Of a stretch of 64,000 nucleotides of DNA, positions 55,009-63,250 are shown piece by piece. Position numbers and translations under genes: made by a program. Positions within the stretch are counted from its first letter, which is position 1. Each line of letters opens with the position of its first letter. This DNA comes from Bin5 sp965261695 (GTDB lineage: Bacteria > Chloroflexota > Anaerolineae > Caldilineales > Caldilineaceae), in assembly GCA_965261695.1 (NCBI GenBank), contig OZ253474.1, positions 1,984,001-2,048,000 of the forward strand. Reading direction: 5' to 3'. Under the pieces are notes generated by a model, which searched no databases, had not been told where the DNA came from, and saw only the letters and a program-made list of their open reading frames with translations.

Positions 55009-55824
55009 ATGCGATATTCCATCTGTAATGAACTCTTCGAAGGCTGGCCCCTGCAGAAAACCGCCGCCTTTGTGGCCGAACTCGGCTACCAGGGTCTCGA
55101 ACTGGCGCCGTTTACCCTGTGCAACCTTGTGACCGACCTCTCCAGTGCGGCGCGGCGCCGCATCCGGCGCACAATCGAGGACGCGGGCCTGTCCGTGGTC
55201 GGCCTGCACTGGCTGCTGGCGCAGACGCAAGGCTTCCAGCTGAACGACCCCGACCCGGCGGTCCGCGCCCGCACCGCCCAATATCTGCTCGACCTGATCG
55301 ACTGCTGCGCCGAACTGGGCGGCGAAGTTCTCATCTTCGGCTCGCCCCAGCAGCGCGATCTGCCGCCCGGCCGCCCACGGGCGGAGGCGTGGAATTCGAC
55401 CACCGAAATCATGCGCCGCTGCGGCGTGCGCGCGCAGCAACAGGGCGTCCTCTTCTGCATCGAACCGCTCAGCCGCAACGAGACCAATTTCATCGTCAAC
55501 GTGGATGAAGCCGCACAACTGGTGCGCCAGGTCGATCACCCGGGCCTGCAGATGATGGTCGACTTGAAGGCCATGAGCCACGACCCCCGCCCCATCCCGC
55601 AGCAGATTCAAACAGTCCACCCCCACTTCCAGCATGTCCACCTCAATGACCCCAATCTACGCGGACCGGGCATGGGCGAGCTGGATTTCCGGCCCATCTT
55701 GCAGACGCTAAGCGACCTCAACTACGCCCGCTGGCTCTCGGTCGAGGTTTTCGACTTCGCGCCCGGCGCCGAACGAACCGCCCGCGAAAGCCTCGCCTAC
55801 CTCAAAGAAATAGACGAATCGTGA
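55009..55824 (+). CDS. Sugar phosphate isomerase/epimerase (AP endonuclease 2 fold)
   Basis: 271 residues from the ATG at 55009; the ATG at 55004 is out of frame. Metal ligands typical of the family are visible: GVLFCIEPLSRNETNF (Glu), LQMMVDLKAMSHD (Asp), FQHVHLNDPNLRGPG (His) and ARWLSVEVFDF (Glu). It follows the previous isomerase by 30 bp. The last gene of a three-gene sugar unit. The repeat module begins 67 bp downstream. Confidence 0.88.
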   Translation: MRYSICNELFEGWPLQKTAAFVAELGYQGLELAPFTLCNLVTDLSSAARRRIRRTIEDAGLSVVGLHWLLAQTQGFQLNDPDPAVRARTAQYLLDLIDCCAELGGEVLIFGSPQQRDLPPGRPRAEAWNSTTEIMRRCGVRAQQQGVLFCIEPLSRNETNFIVNVDEAAQLVRQVDHPGLQMMVDLKAMSHDPRPIPQQIQTVHPHFQHVHLNDPNLRGPGMGELDFRPILQTLSDLNYARWLSVEVFDFAPGAERTARESLAYLKEIDES

Positions 55825-55891
55825 AGGGATTGAAACGGCCTGTTCTGCCTTTTCTTCCTCCCCGTTCCCCGCTGGCCAGTCACACAAAAAT

Positions 55892-56187
55892 GGGTGCGTC
55901 CCAATAATTTGTGAGGATGAAAGGGGGTAGACGATCAATAGGGAATGAGAAAAGCAAAGGGTGCGCACAACGTATTCCGGCAGGCGGGTTACCCCGTCGG
56001 CAGCGGCGCTGTCGAATCGGCCTGCAAACAGGATGTTCGGCAACCGTTCAAACAGACTGGCATGCGCTGGTCTCGTCAGATCGCGCACGCGCTGCCCGCG
56101 CTCCGTACGACTCTGCTCAATCAAACCTGGCCTCAGCTGCTTCAACGACTTGGCTTTTCTTGACACACAATAATCTGGGATGCACCC
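55892..56187. mobile_element. ISKra4-like element relic with transposase C-terminus (copy C)
   Basis: 296 bp bounded by GGGTGCGTCCC (55892-55902) and ATAATCTGGGATGCACCC (56170-56187). The inside encodes only the C-terminal end of an ISKra4-type transposase. It is non-autonomous. The right end adjoins module copy 2. Confidence 0.7.
55945..56163 (+). pseudogene. C-terminal fragment of ISKra4-type transposase
   Basis: 72 residues including FRQAGYPVGSGAVESACKQD, then PFKQTGMRWSRQIAHALPAL. The GSGAVExACK and GMRWSR blocks are the end of ISKra4 transposases. Most of the protein, including the catalytic core start, is missing. The apparent start codon is incidental. Confidence 0.65.
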
Positions 56188-56865
56188 CTGGGAATTCCAG
56201 GAACTGCAAACTCCTCAATTCTGCAGTACAATTGTTCGCAAAACGAACGAACGCAGCCGGGGCCCTGCCGCAGTTGCAAACCGATTTGAAATGAATATCA
56301 TGACATGATGCACATCCTGCCCCCGGTGCGGGAACCATGCGCAGCAACCTGCTGCCCTCCCTGCCCAGCCAATGCCGCAACCGCCCGTTGCCCGCCATAC
56401 CCGAAAAAACCGTTTTGGTACGACAAATGACGAAAAATGACGGCAGAACACGCCCAAACGTGCCCGAACAAAAAAAAAATTAGCGCGACTAAACGCGACT
56501 AAACGCGACTAAACGCGACCAAACGCGACTAAACGCGACCTGGCGCGCTCGAACACGCTCGCAAACGCTCGTGATCACATGCAAACGCTCGTAACTGCTT
56601 ACACTGGCACACCTGACCTGCGCGCCCCTCACGTCGCCTGCAAGCGGCCCATAAGCCCGGACGCAGCCAGAATTCCGCCCCAATTCTTGGATTCACCCGC
56701 GCGCGGCGCGGATACCGGAACTTCAACAGTGTCTCAACGAACGCCAATCTGTGCGTTTTGTGCGTTCTCAGTACTCAGAGTGACTGCGATGCTCTAAATC
56801 GTGGTGCGCCGGCGGGAAGAGCGCAGCCCGATTGCTCAACGCTGACGCGCGCTCCTCGTTGCATA
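56188..56865. repeat. ~680-bp dispersed repeat module, copy 2
   Basis: Collinear with 12900-13606. This copy keeps a zinc-ribbon-like SCPRCGNHAQQ in a short frame (ending near 56438) where copy 1 has SRARRGNHAQQ. Reading frames are broken by a stop upstream. It has the same CGCGAC array and TTCAACAGTGTCTCAACGAA block. No gene called. Confidence 0.75.
56484..56543. repeat. Six tandem 10-bp repeats (CGCGAC-type), copy 2
   Basis: Six CGCGAC units followed by TAAA, TAAA, TAAA, CAAA, TAAA and CTGG. Same number and period as 13217-13276, although the unit order of variants differs. Confidence 0.85.
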
Positions 56866-57430
56866 AGTGCATCCCTGTTTTCTTGAGGATGAAAGGGGGG
56901 TAGACGAGGAGTAGGGGTTGAGAAGAGCAAAGGGAGCCCGCCATCAAACGGGAAGAGCCGAAGGCAAAATATGCGCGCCGGGCCGAGGAGATGTTTGCTG
57001 AAGATGTGGGCGTGGGGGCAAAGACATCCGCAGCCGACACTTGATGAGATAGCAGGCAAGGCGGCGCCGCTACGGCGGGAGTTGAAAGGCGAGCTGCCAG
57101 GGTAGCTGCTGTTGCAACATGGAGATGGCAGCTAGGCGGAGCCAGTCTGTCCACACTGCGGGCAGGAGATGAAGTCGAATCGGCGGCGGACGCCTACGGC
57201 GCTACATGCCGAAGCGGACGTGAAAGTGAAGCGAAGCCATCGGCGGCGGCGCAGTCGAATCGGCCTGCAAACAGGTCGTTCAGCAACGGTTCAAACAAAC
57301 TGGCATGCGCCGGTCTCGTCAGGGCGCGCAAGCGCTGCTCGCACTCCGCACGACTCTGCTCAGTCATACCTGGCCTCAGCTGCTTCAACTGCTTGGCTTT
57401 ACTTGACGCTCCATAATCTGGGATGCACCC
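56866..57430. mobile_element. Degenerate ISKra4-like element (copy D)
   Basis: 565 bp from a decayed left end (AAGTGCATCCCTGTTTTCTT) to ATAATCTGGGATGCACCC at 57413-57430. Inside are scraps of transposase: CPHCGQEMKSNRRRTP, a zinc-ribbon piece, and the C-terminal GMRRSRQGAQALLALRTT-like part, in shifted frames. It is clearly dead. Its right end lies 14 bp before the tandem promoters of the lipoprotein gene. Confidence 0.65.
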
Positions 57431-57444
57431 CACAAAAAAAGCGC

Positions 57445-57500
57445 TTGACACAAACCAATTACTTTGTAGACTTGACACAAACCAAATTTCTCTGTAGAAT
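57445..57500 (+). promoter_or_regulatory. Two tandem sigma70-type promoters upstream of the ABC lipoprotein gene
   Basis: TTGACA (57445)-16 nt-TAGACT (57467), then TTGACA (57472)-17 nt-TAGAAT (57495). The two TTGACACAAACCAA blocks are direct repeats 27 bp apart. The second is a near-consensus promoter ~107 nt before the start of the substrate-binding protein gene. Confidence 0.65.
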
Positions 57501-57606
57501 AGTGTCATTCCGATCGCGCTCACAGGAACGGCTGGTCGCGCATTGGATCAATCCATTCCTCATCCACAGTTCAGACAACTTCAGACCAAGAAAAGTGAGG
57601 TTCAGA

Positions 57607-59205
57607 ATGATGACACTCCGCAAAACATTGACACGAACAGTCCTGCCCCTGACAGCCCTGCTGCTCATGGCACTCCTTGTCGCCGCATGCGTGGCGCCGG
57701 TGGACACGGGCGCCGCAGATATGATGGACGATGAGATGAAGGTGCTCACCGTCGCCGTCGCCCAGGAGCCGACCCACCTGGAGGCAACCTTGGCCGCCGC
57801 TGAAACCAACTGCAACGGCTGCCGCAACGTCATGGAATCGTTGGTCTCGCGCAACTTCTCCACCGGCGAGGTCCTCCCCCTGCTGGCAACCGGTTGGGAG
57901 CGGGTCGATGACAGCACGATCCAGTTTACCTTGCGCGAAGGCGTAACCTTCCATGATGGCTCACCCCTCAACGCCGAAGCGGTCGCCGTGAGCATCAACT
58001 ACATGTGGGAGGCCGAACTGGTCAACGAACTGACCGGCTTTGTCGGCGGTACGCTCAGCGCCGAAGCCGTCGACGAGTACACCGTCAACGTATCGGCGGC
58101 GGAAGTCGACCCGATTCTGCTGGAGAAGATGTATTTTGTCGTCATCTCCTCCGCCAAGCAGATCCAGGAAGCCGAGGATACCTATTCGACCCAGTTGGTC
58201 GGCACCGGCCCCTACATGATGGAAGAGTGGCGCCGCGGCGAGTCGATCACCTACGTCGTCAACCCGGACTGGTGGGGGCATGACGACCCCGAAGCCGCCC
58301 GCGGCAAGGTCTCCTTTGACAAGCTGATCTGGCGCTTCCTGCCCGAAGACACAGTGCGCGCCGCAGCCGCACAGGCCGGCGAAGTCGACATCGCTCAGTT
58401 CGTGACGCCGGACCAGTGCAGCACCGCCGCCAACGACGAAAGCCTGCGCTGCGCTTCCGTGGCCAGCGTTGAAACCATGTTCGCACGCATGGGCAACCAG
58501 GGTCTGTTCGAAGACATCCGCGTGCGGAAGGCCTTCAACCTGGCGATCGACAAAGAATTGATCGTTAACACGATTCTGGGCGGCGCCGCTACCATCACCG
58601 GCCAGATCGTCAACGCCACCGCCACCGGGCACAACCCGAACATTCAGCCCTATCCCTACGATCCGGACGAGGCGCAGGCACTTCTCGAAGCCGCCGCGGC
58701 TGACGGCGTAGACGTCGGCCAGGAGTTCACCCTCGCCTCACGCCAGGGCCTCCACGCCGGCCACGTCGAGGTCATCCAGGCGATTGGGGCGATGCTCAGC
58801 GACGTCGGCTTCAACCCCACTGTCGCAGTCATGCCCCCGGATACCTTCAACCCTAACTTCAGCCACAACTGGGCCGAAGTAGAGGGCCAGCCCATCTGGA
58901 CCGCCGTCCATCTGCACGGCAATGAGATCCTCGATCTCTGGTTCTCCTATGCCAACTACTTCGCCTGCGAAGGCCGTACCTCACTCTACTGCAACCCGGA
59001 CGTCGACAGGCTGTGGAAAGAAGCGCGCAACCTTTCAGGCGAGGCTCGTGACCTGAAACTGCAGGAGGCCGCACAGGTCGCGTATGACGACTATGCGCAC
59101 GGCCTCATCGCCCACATGGACCTGGCTTACCTGATCAGCGAAGACCTGAACTGGGACGTGAAGCTGGATCACCGCCTGCAGGCCAAGGAGATGTCACCCA
59201 AATAA
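57607..59205 (+). CDS. Peptide/nickel-type ABC transporter substrate-binding lipoprotein, copy 1
   Basis: 532 residues from the ATG at 57607; the frame extends into IS debris to 57169, but that is chance. Signal peptide MMTLRKTLTRTVLPLTALLL with lipobox VAAC (Cys ~28). SBP family 5 features: VTFHDGSPLNAEAVAVSINY, GTGPYMMEEWRRGESI, DDVRAAAAQAGEVDIAQF-type and MGNQGLFEDIRVRKAFNLAI. It binds peptides or other solutes for the downstream DppB/DppC-like permeases. A near-duplicate follows. Confidence 0.9.
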   Translation: MMTLRKTLTRTVLPLTALLLMALLVAACVAPVDTGAADMMDDEMKVLTVAVAQEPTHLEATLAAAETNCNGCRNVMESLVSRNFSTGEVLPLLATGWERVDDSTIQFTLREGVTFHDGSPLNAEAVAVSINYMWEAELVNELTGFVGGTLSAEAVDEYTVNVSAAEVDPILLEKMYFVVISSAKQIQEAEDTYSTQLVGTGPYMMEEWRRGESITYVVNPDWWGHDDPEAARGKVSFDKLIWRFLPEDTVRAAAAQAGEVDIAQFVTPDQCSTAANDESLRCASVASVETMFARMGNQGLFEDIRVRKAFNLAIDKELIVNTILGGAATITGQIVNATATGHNPNIQPYPYDPDEAQALLEAAAADGVDVGQEFTLASRQGLHAGHVEVIQAIGAMLSDVGFNPTVAVMPPDTFNPNFSHNWAEVEGQPIWTAVHLHGNEILDLWFSYANYFACEGRTSLYCNPDVDRLWKEARNLSGEARDLKLQEAAQVAYDDYAHGLIAHMDLAYLISEDLNWDVKLDHRLQAKEMSPK

Positions 59206-59303
59206 GTGGCCGCAGTCGTCCCGCCGCTTGACGCTCCCAGAGCAAATGCCCGTGTCGCAGAGCCCCCGGCGGCATCACTGAACTCGCGATGCGGGAAACC
59301 GTA

Positions 59304-59347
59304 GTGGTTACATATTGATTGATAAGGCTCAATCAATATGTAACCAC
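59304..59347. promoter_or_regulatory. Perfect 19-bp inverted repeat between duplicated lipoprotein genes
   Basis: Stem GTGGTTACATATTGATTGA (59304-59322) pairs exactly with 59329-59347 around loop TAAGGC. It ends 31 nt before the start of lipoprotein copy 2. The stem is AT-rich and lacks a U-tract, so operator, attenuator or mobile-element scar are all possible. Confidence 0.7.
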
Positions 59348-59378
59348 GATTCATCAAACAAAAAGGAAACGTGGATCG

Positions 59379-60974
59379 ATGACACCCCGCAAGACACTGA
59401 CACGAATAGTCGTGCCCTTGGCAGCCCTGCTGCTCATGGCACTCCTTATCGCCGCATGCGTGGCGCCGGTGGAAACGGGCGCCGCAGATATGATGGACGA
59501 TGAGATGAAAGTGCTCACCGTCGCCGTCGGCCAGGAACCGACCCACCTGGAGGCAACCTGGGTCGCCGGTGAAACCAACTGCAACGGCTGCCGCAACATC
59601 ATGGAAATGCTGGTCAGGCGCAATTACGAGACCGGTGCGGTCCTTCCCATGCTGGCCACCAGTTGGGAACGAATCGATGACAGGACGCTCCAGTTTACGC
59701 TGCGCCAGGGCGTAACCTTCCACGACGGCGCTCCCTTCAACGCCGAAGCCGTCGCAGTCAGCATCAACTACATGTGGACGGCCGATCTGAGCCAGACTCT
59801 GACCGGAACGATCGGCGCGACGCTCAGCGCCGAAGCTGTCGACGAGTACACCGTCAACGTCTCCGCGGCAGACCCCGACCAGATCCTGCTGGAGAAGTTG
59901 TACTTCGTCGTCATCACCTCCCCCAAACAGATCCAGGAAGAGCCGGAAACCTATGCGAGCAAGTTGGTCGGCACCGGCCCCTACATGATGGAAGAGTGGC
60001 GCCGCGGCGAGTCCCTCATCATGGTCGCCAACCCGGACTGGTGGGGCAATGACGACCCCGAAGCCGGCGGCGGCAAAATCTCCTTTGACAAGCTGATCTG
60101 GCGCTTCCTGCCCGAAGACACAGTGCGCGCCGCAGCCGCACAGGCCGGCGAGGTCGACATCGCTCAGTTCGTCACCCCCGACCAGTGCAAGGCCGCCGAC
60201 GACGACCCCAACCTGCGCTGCGAATCCGAGGCCAGCGTTGAAACCATGTTCGTTCGCATGGGCAACCAGGGCCTGTTCGAGGACATACGCGTACGCCTGG
60301 CCCTCAACCTGGCGATCGACAAGGAGTTGATCGTTAACACGATTCTGGGCGGCGCCGCTACCATCACCGGCCAGATCGTCAACGCCACCGCCACCGGGCA
60401 CAACCCGAACATTCAGCCCTATCCCTACGATCCGGACGAGGCGCGGGCCCTGCTCGAAGCCGCCGCGGCTGACGGCGTAGACGTCGGCCAGGAGTTCACC
60501 CTCGCCTCACGCCAGGGCCTCCACGCCGGCCACGTCGAGGTCCTCCAGGCCGTCGCAGCCATGCTCAGCGACGTCGGCTTAAACCCCACTGTCGCTGTCA
60601 TGCCGCCGGATACCTTCAACCCTGCCTTCAGCAACAACTGGGCCGACTTAGTGGACCAGCCCCACTGGGTCGCCATCCACCTGCACGGCAATGAGATCCT
60701 CGACCTCTGGTACTCGTATGCCAACTACTTCGTCTGCGGCGGCGCTGTGTCCCAATACTGCAACCCCGAGATCGACATCCTGACGGATGAGGCGGGCGCC
60801 CTCTCGGGCGAGGCCCGCGACACGAGACTGCAGGAGGCCGCACAGGTCGTCTATGACGATGTCGCCTACGGCCTGATCGCCCACATGGATCTGGCCTACC
60901 TGGTCAGCGAAGACCTGAACTGGAGTGTGAAACTGGATCACCGCCTGCAGGCCAAGGAAATGTCACCCAAATAA
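59379..60974 (+). CDS. Peptide/nickel-type ABC transporter substrate-binding lipoprotein, copy 2
   Basis: 531 residues from the ATG at 59379 (MTPRKTLTRIVVPLAALLLM, lipobox IAAC); AAAGGAAAC precedes it. Clearly duplicated from copy 1, with long identical stretches (for example NPNIQPYPYDPDEA). Differences concentrate around ligand-contact segments such as ICWVAGETNCNG-type and the C-terminal helices. It may bind a related ligand with different preference. Shares the transporter core below. Confidence 0.9.
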   Translation: MTPRKTLTRIVVPLAALLLMALLIAACVAPVETGAADMMDDEMKVLTVAVGQEPTHLEATWVAGETNCNGCRNIMEMLVRRNYETGAVLPMLATSWERIDDRTLQFTLRQGVTFHDGAPFNAEAVAVSINYMWTADLSQTLTGTIGATLSAEAVDEYTVNVSAADPDQILLEKLYFVVITSPKQIQEEPETYASKLVGTGPYMMEEWRRGESLIMVANPDWWGNDDPEAGGGKISFDKLIWRFLPEDTVRAAAAQAGEVDIAQFVTPDQCKAADDDPNLRCESEASVETMFVRMGNQGLFEDIRVRLALNLAIDKELIVNTILGGAATITGQIVNATATGHNPNIQPYPYDPDEARALLEAAAADGVDVGQEFTLASRQGLHAGHVEVLQAVAAMLSDVGLNPTVAVMPPDTFNPAFSNNWADLVDQPHWVAIHLHGNEILDLWYSYANYFVCGGAVSQYCNPEIDILTDEAGALSGEARDTRLQEAAQVVYDDVAYGLIAHMDLAYLVSEDLNWSVKLDHRLQAKEMSPK

Positions 60975-60977
60975 GTG

Positions 60978-61074
60978 GCCGCAGTCGTCCCGCCGCTTGA
61001 CGCTCCCAGAGCAAATGCGCATCCCGTATTGCGGTAAACCCCCGGCAGATAGGCAGAAACACGCAATACGGGAT
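60978..61074 (+). other. Duplicated 3' flank and 13-bp inverted repeat after lipoprotein copy 2
   Basis: The 3' flank AAGTGGCCGCAGTCGTCCCG occurs after both lipoprotein genes. Beyond it, ATCCCGTATTGCG (61021-61033) pairs exactly with 61062-61074 around 28 nt. The equivalent position after copy 1 has a weaker version (CCCG..TCGC with GCGA..CGGG). Confidence 0.55.
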
Positions 61075-61245
61075 ACGTAATTGCCAGAGATGGTGTCCGC
61101 GCCGACGGCCGCCCCGCGACAGAGAAGGCCTGGGGCTGTCCTTGCCGCCGCCCATCTCCACACCGTCGAAGAAAGGGCAGAGGAGTGAGAGATATTCTCG
61201 CTCCTCTCTCCCTACTTCCCGTACTTCGCACTAAAGGGCGCTAAG

Positions 61246-62163
61246 ATTACCTCCTATCTGATCAGACGCGTAGTCCACTCAATTGGCGTCGCCTTTGCCG
61301 TCCTCACGATTGTCTTCATTACTGGCCGCGTCGTCGGGGACCCCGTTCGCATTATGATCGGCGTCGAAGCCACCGAGGAACGCATCCAGCAGGTGCGCGA
61401 CCAACTGGGGCTGAACGATCCGCTGATCGTCCAGTATTTCCGATTCGTGACGCGCGCAGTACGTTTCGATTTCGCCGACTCCTTCTGGCAGAAGACCCCG
61501 GCCCTGGAAACAGTGATGGACCGTCTGCCAGCCACCTTCCGACTGGCCGCAGCTGCCTTTCTCATTGCCGCGCCCCTGGGCATCCTCCTCGGCGCCGCTG
61601 CCGCGCTGCGCCCCAATACCTATCTGGACCGCATCATCAACGTCCTCTCGCTGGGCGGCGTCTCCATGGTCGACTTCTGGATGGCGCTGATGTTGATCCT
61701 GGTCTTTGCTGTCCAGCTCGGTTGGTTCAAGACTTCCGGCTACGGCGGCTTTGAGTACATGGCTTTACCGACCTTGACGCTTCTCAATTCACCGCTGGGA
61801 CGCATCGCCCAAATCACTCGCGGCGCCATGCTGGATGAAATGAGCCGGCCCCATATCATCGTCGCCCGCGCCAAGGGCCTTGGTGAAAAACGCATCGTCT
61901 TCGTTCATGCCCTCAAGAACGCGGCCATCCCGGTCGTCACCATCAGCGGCGATATGTTGTCCTCTATGCTCAACGGGGCGATTCTGGTGGAGACGGTCTT
62001 CGCCTGGCCGGGCATCGGTTATCTGACTTTGCAGGCCCTGCAACGGCGAGACCTGCCGCTGGTGGAAGCCACCGTATTCCTTGTTGCCTGCATGGTGATC
62101 ATCGTCAATCTGCTCGTCGATCTGAGTTATGTCTACCTGAACCCAAGAATACGCTTCCAGTGA
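61246..62163 (+). CDS. Peptide-type ABC transporter permease (DppB-like)
   Basis: About 305 residues if it begins at ATT (61246), giving ITSYLIRRVVHSIGVAFAVL, the normal DppB N-terminus with first helix. No ATG, GTG or TTG is in frame between the upstream stop and ATG 61354, where the first helix would be lost. The start is therefore non-canonical (AUU) or mutated. RVVGDPVRIMIG and the EAA-type loop ARAKGLGEKRIVFVHALKNA are clear. It transports with the DppC partner. Confidence 0.82.
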   Translation: MTSYLIRRVVHSIGVAFAVLTIVFITGRVVGDPVRIMIGVEATEERIQQVRDQLGLNDPLIVQYFRFVTRAVRFDFADSFWQKTPALETVMDRLPATFRLAAAAFLIAAPLGILLGAAAALRPNTYLDRIINVLSLGGVSMVDFWMALMLILVFAVQLGWFKTSGYGGFEYMALPTLTLLNSPLGRIAQITRGAMLDEMSRPHIIVARAKGLGEKRIVFVHALKNAAIPVVTISGDMLSSMLNGAILVETVFAWPGIGYLTLQALQRRDLPLVEATVFLVACMVIIVNLLVDLSYVYLNPRIRFQ

Positions 62164-62258
62164 ACCATGACGATTTCGTGTTGCGTTTTGCCTAACGTCA
62201 TCGAGAATTCCGGGGCGCTTTCCGCTCCCCGCAATCTCCTCGCAAAGCCAAAGTGGCC

Positions 62259-63227
62259 ATGTCCGACGCAATAAAATTGTTGCCCAAAGAAAATACGGAA
62301 CGCTCGAAAACCGCCTCCCATTGGCGGACCGTTCGCGCCCTGCTGCGCGACCCGGTTACTTTCTTCGCGATACTGATCCTCGCCCTGATTCTGGTTTCGG
62401 CGGTGGGGGCAGAGTTGGTCGCGCCCCACGACCCTCTCCAGCAGGACCTGAACCTGCGCAACATTCCCCCCATGTCGTTTGCCAAAGATGACAACGGTTT
62501 GTCTATCGGCAGACCCTTCATTTTGGGCACCGACCCACTCGGGCGCGATGTCCTCAGCCGCATGATCTTTGGCGCCCGCGTCTCATTGGCTGTCGGGCTG
62601 AGCAGCGCGATCGTCTCCGGCCTGATCGGCAGCCTGCTCGGCATAATCGCCGGTTACTACCGCGGCGCTGTCGATGACCTCATCATGCGCCTGGTCGATA
62701 TTCAGATGAGTATCCCCGTCCTCCTCTTGGCGCTGCTCGTGCTCTTCGCCCTCGGCCCCGGCTTCCTCAACCTGGTGGTGGTGCTGGCTATCGTCAGGTG
62801 GATGGCCTACGCGCGCCTTGCCCGCGGCCAGACCTTGGCCCTCCGCAACCTACCCTTCATCGACTCCGCCATCGCCATCGGTAGCTCCAATAAGCGCATC
62901 ATCTTCCGCCACATCCTCCCCAACGTGTCCTCACCCCTCATCATTCTGAGCACCCTCGAGGTGGCTTCCCTCATTCTGAGTGAGGCAGGGTTGAGCTTTC
63001 TCGGCTTTGGCATCCAGCTGCCGCAGCCCTCCTGGGGTCTCATGATCTCCGGCGGCCGTCAGTATATCGCCACTGCCTGGTGGAATGTGACCTTCCCCGG
63101 CCTCACCATCTTTCTGACCACGCTCAGCCTGAACCTGTTGGCCGCGTCTCTTCGCTCCATCAACGACCCCATACAACGCGAACAATGGTTCAGGAAGAAA
63201 AACGCGCCCTCCAACACCAATGAGTAG
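62259..63227 (+). CDS. Peptide-type ABC transporter permease (DppC-like)
   Basis: About 322 residues; ATG at 62259, or GTG at 62253. N-terminal cytoplasmic part (SHWRTVRALLRDPVTFFAIL), then LVAPHDPLQQDLNLRN, LGTDPLGRDVLSRMIFGARV and the EAA-type SAIAIGSSNKRIIFRHILPN, all typical of DppC/OppC. It forms the transmembrane core with DppB. The ATPase genes are not in the window, and the next gene is on the opposite strand. Confidence 0.9.
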   Translation: MSDAIKLLPKENTERSKTASHWRTVRALLRDPVTFFAILILALILVSAVGAELVAPHDPLQQDLNLRNIPPMSFAKDDNGLSIGRPFILGTDPLGRDVLSRMIFGARVSLAVGLSSAIVSGLIGSLLGIIAGYYRGAVDDLIMRLVDIQMSIPVLLLALLVLFALGPGFLNLVVVLAIVRWMAYARLARGQTLALRNLPFIDSAIAIGSSNKRIIFRHILPNVSSPLIILSTLEVASLILSEAGLSFLGFGIQLPQPSWGLMISGGRQYIATAWWNVTFPGLTIFLTTLSLNLLAASLRSINDPIQREQWFRKKNAPSNTNE

Positions 63228-63250
63228 TGCTGTTCTGCCGCAACAATCAA

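Noticed and set aside
54358..55641. 427-residue minus-strand frame
   Set aside because: It is antisense to two sugar isomerase genes with clear catalytic motifs; the translation is low-complexity.
57169..57606. Long N-terminal extension of lipoprotein copy 1
   Set aside because: It runs through ISKra4 debris and the promoters; the signal peptide begins at 57607.
59169..60401. 410-residue minus-strand frame
   Set aside because: It is antisense to lipoprotein copy 2, which has signal peptide, lipobox and family motifs.
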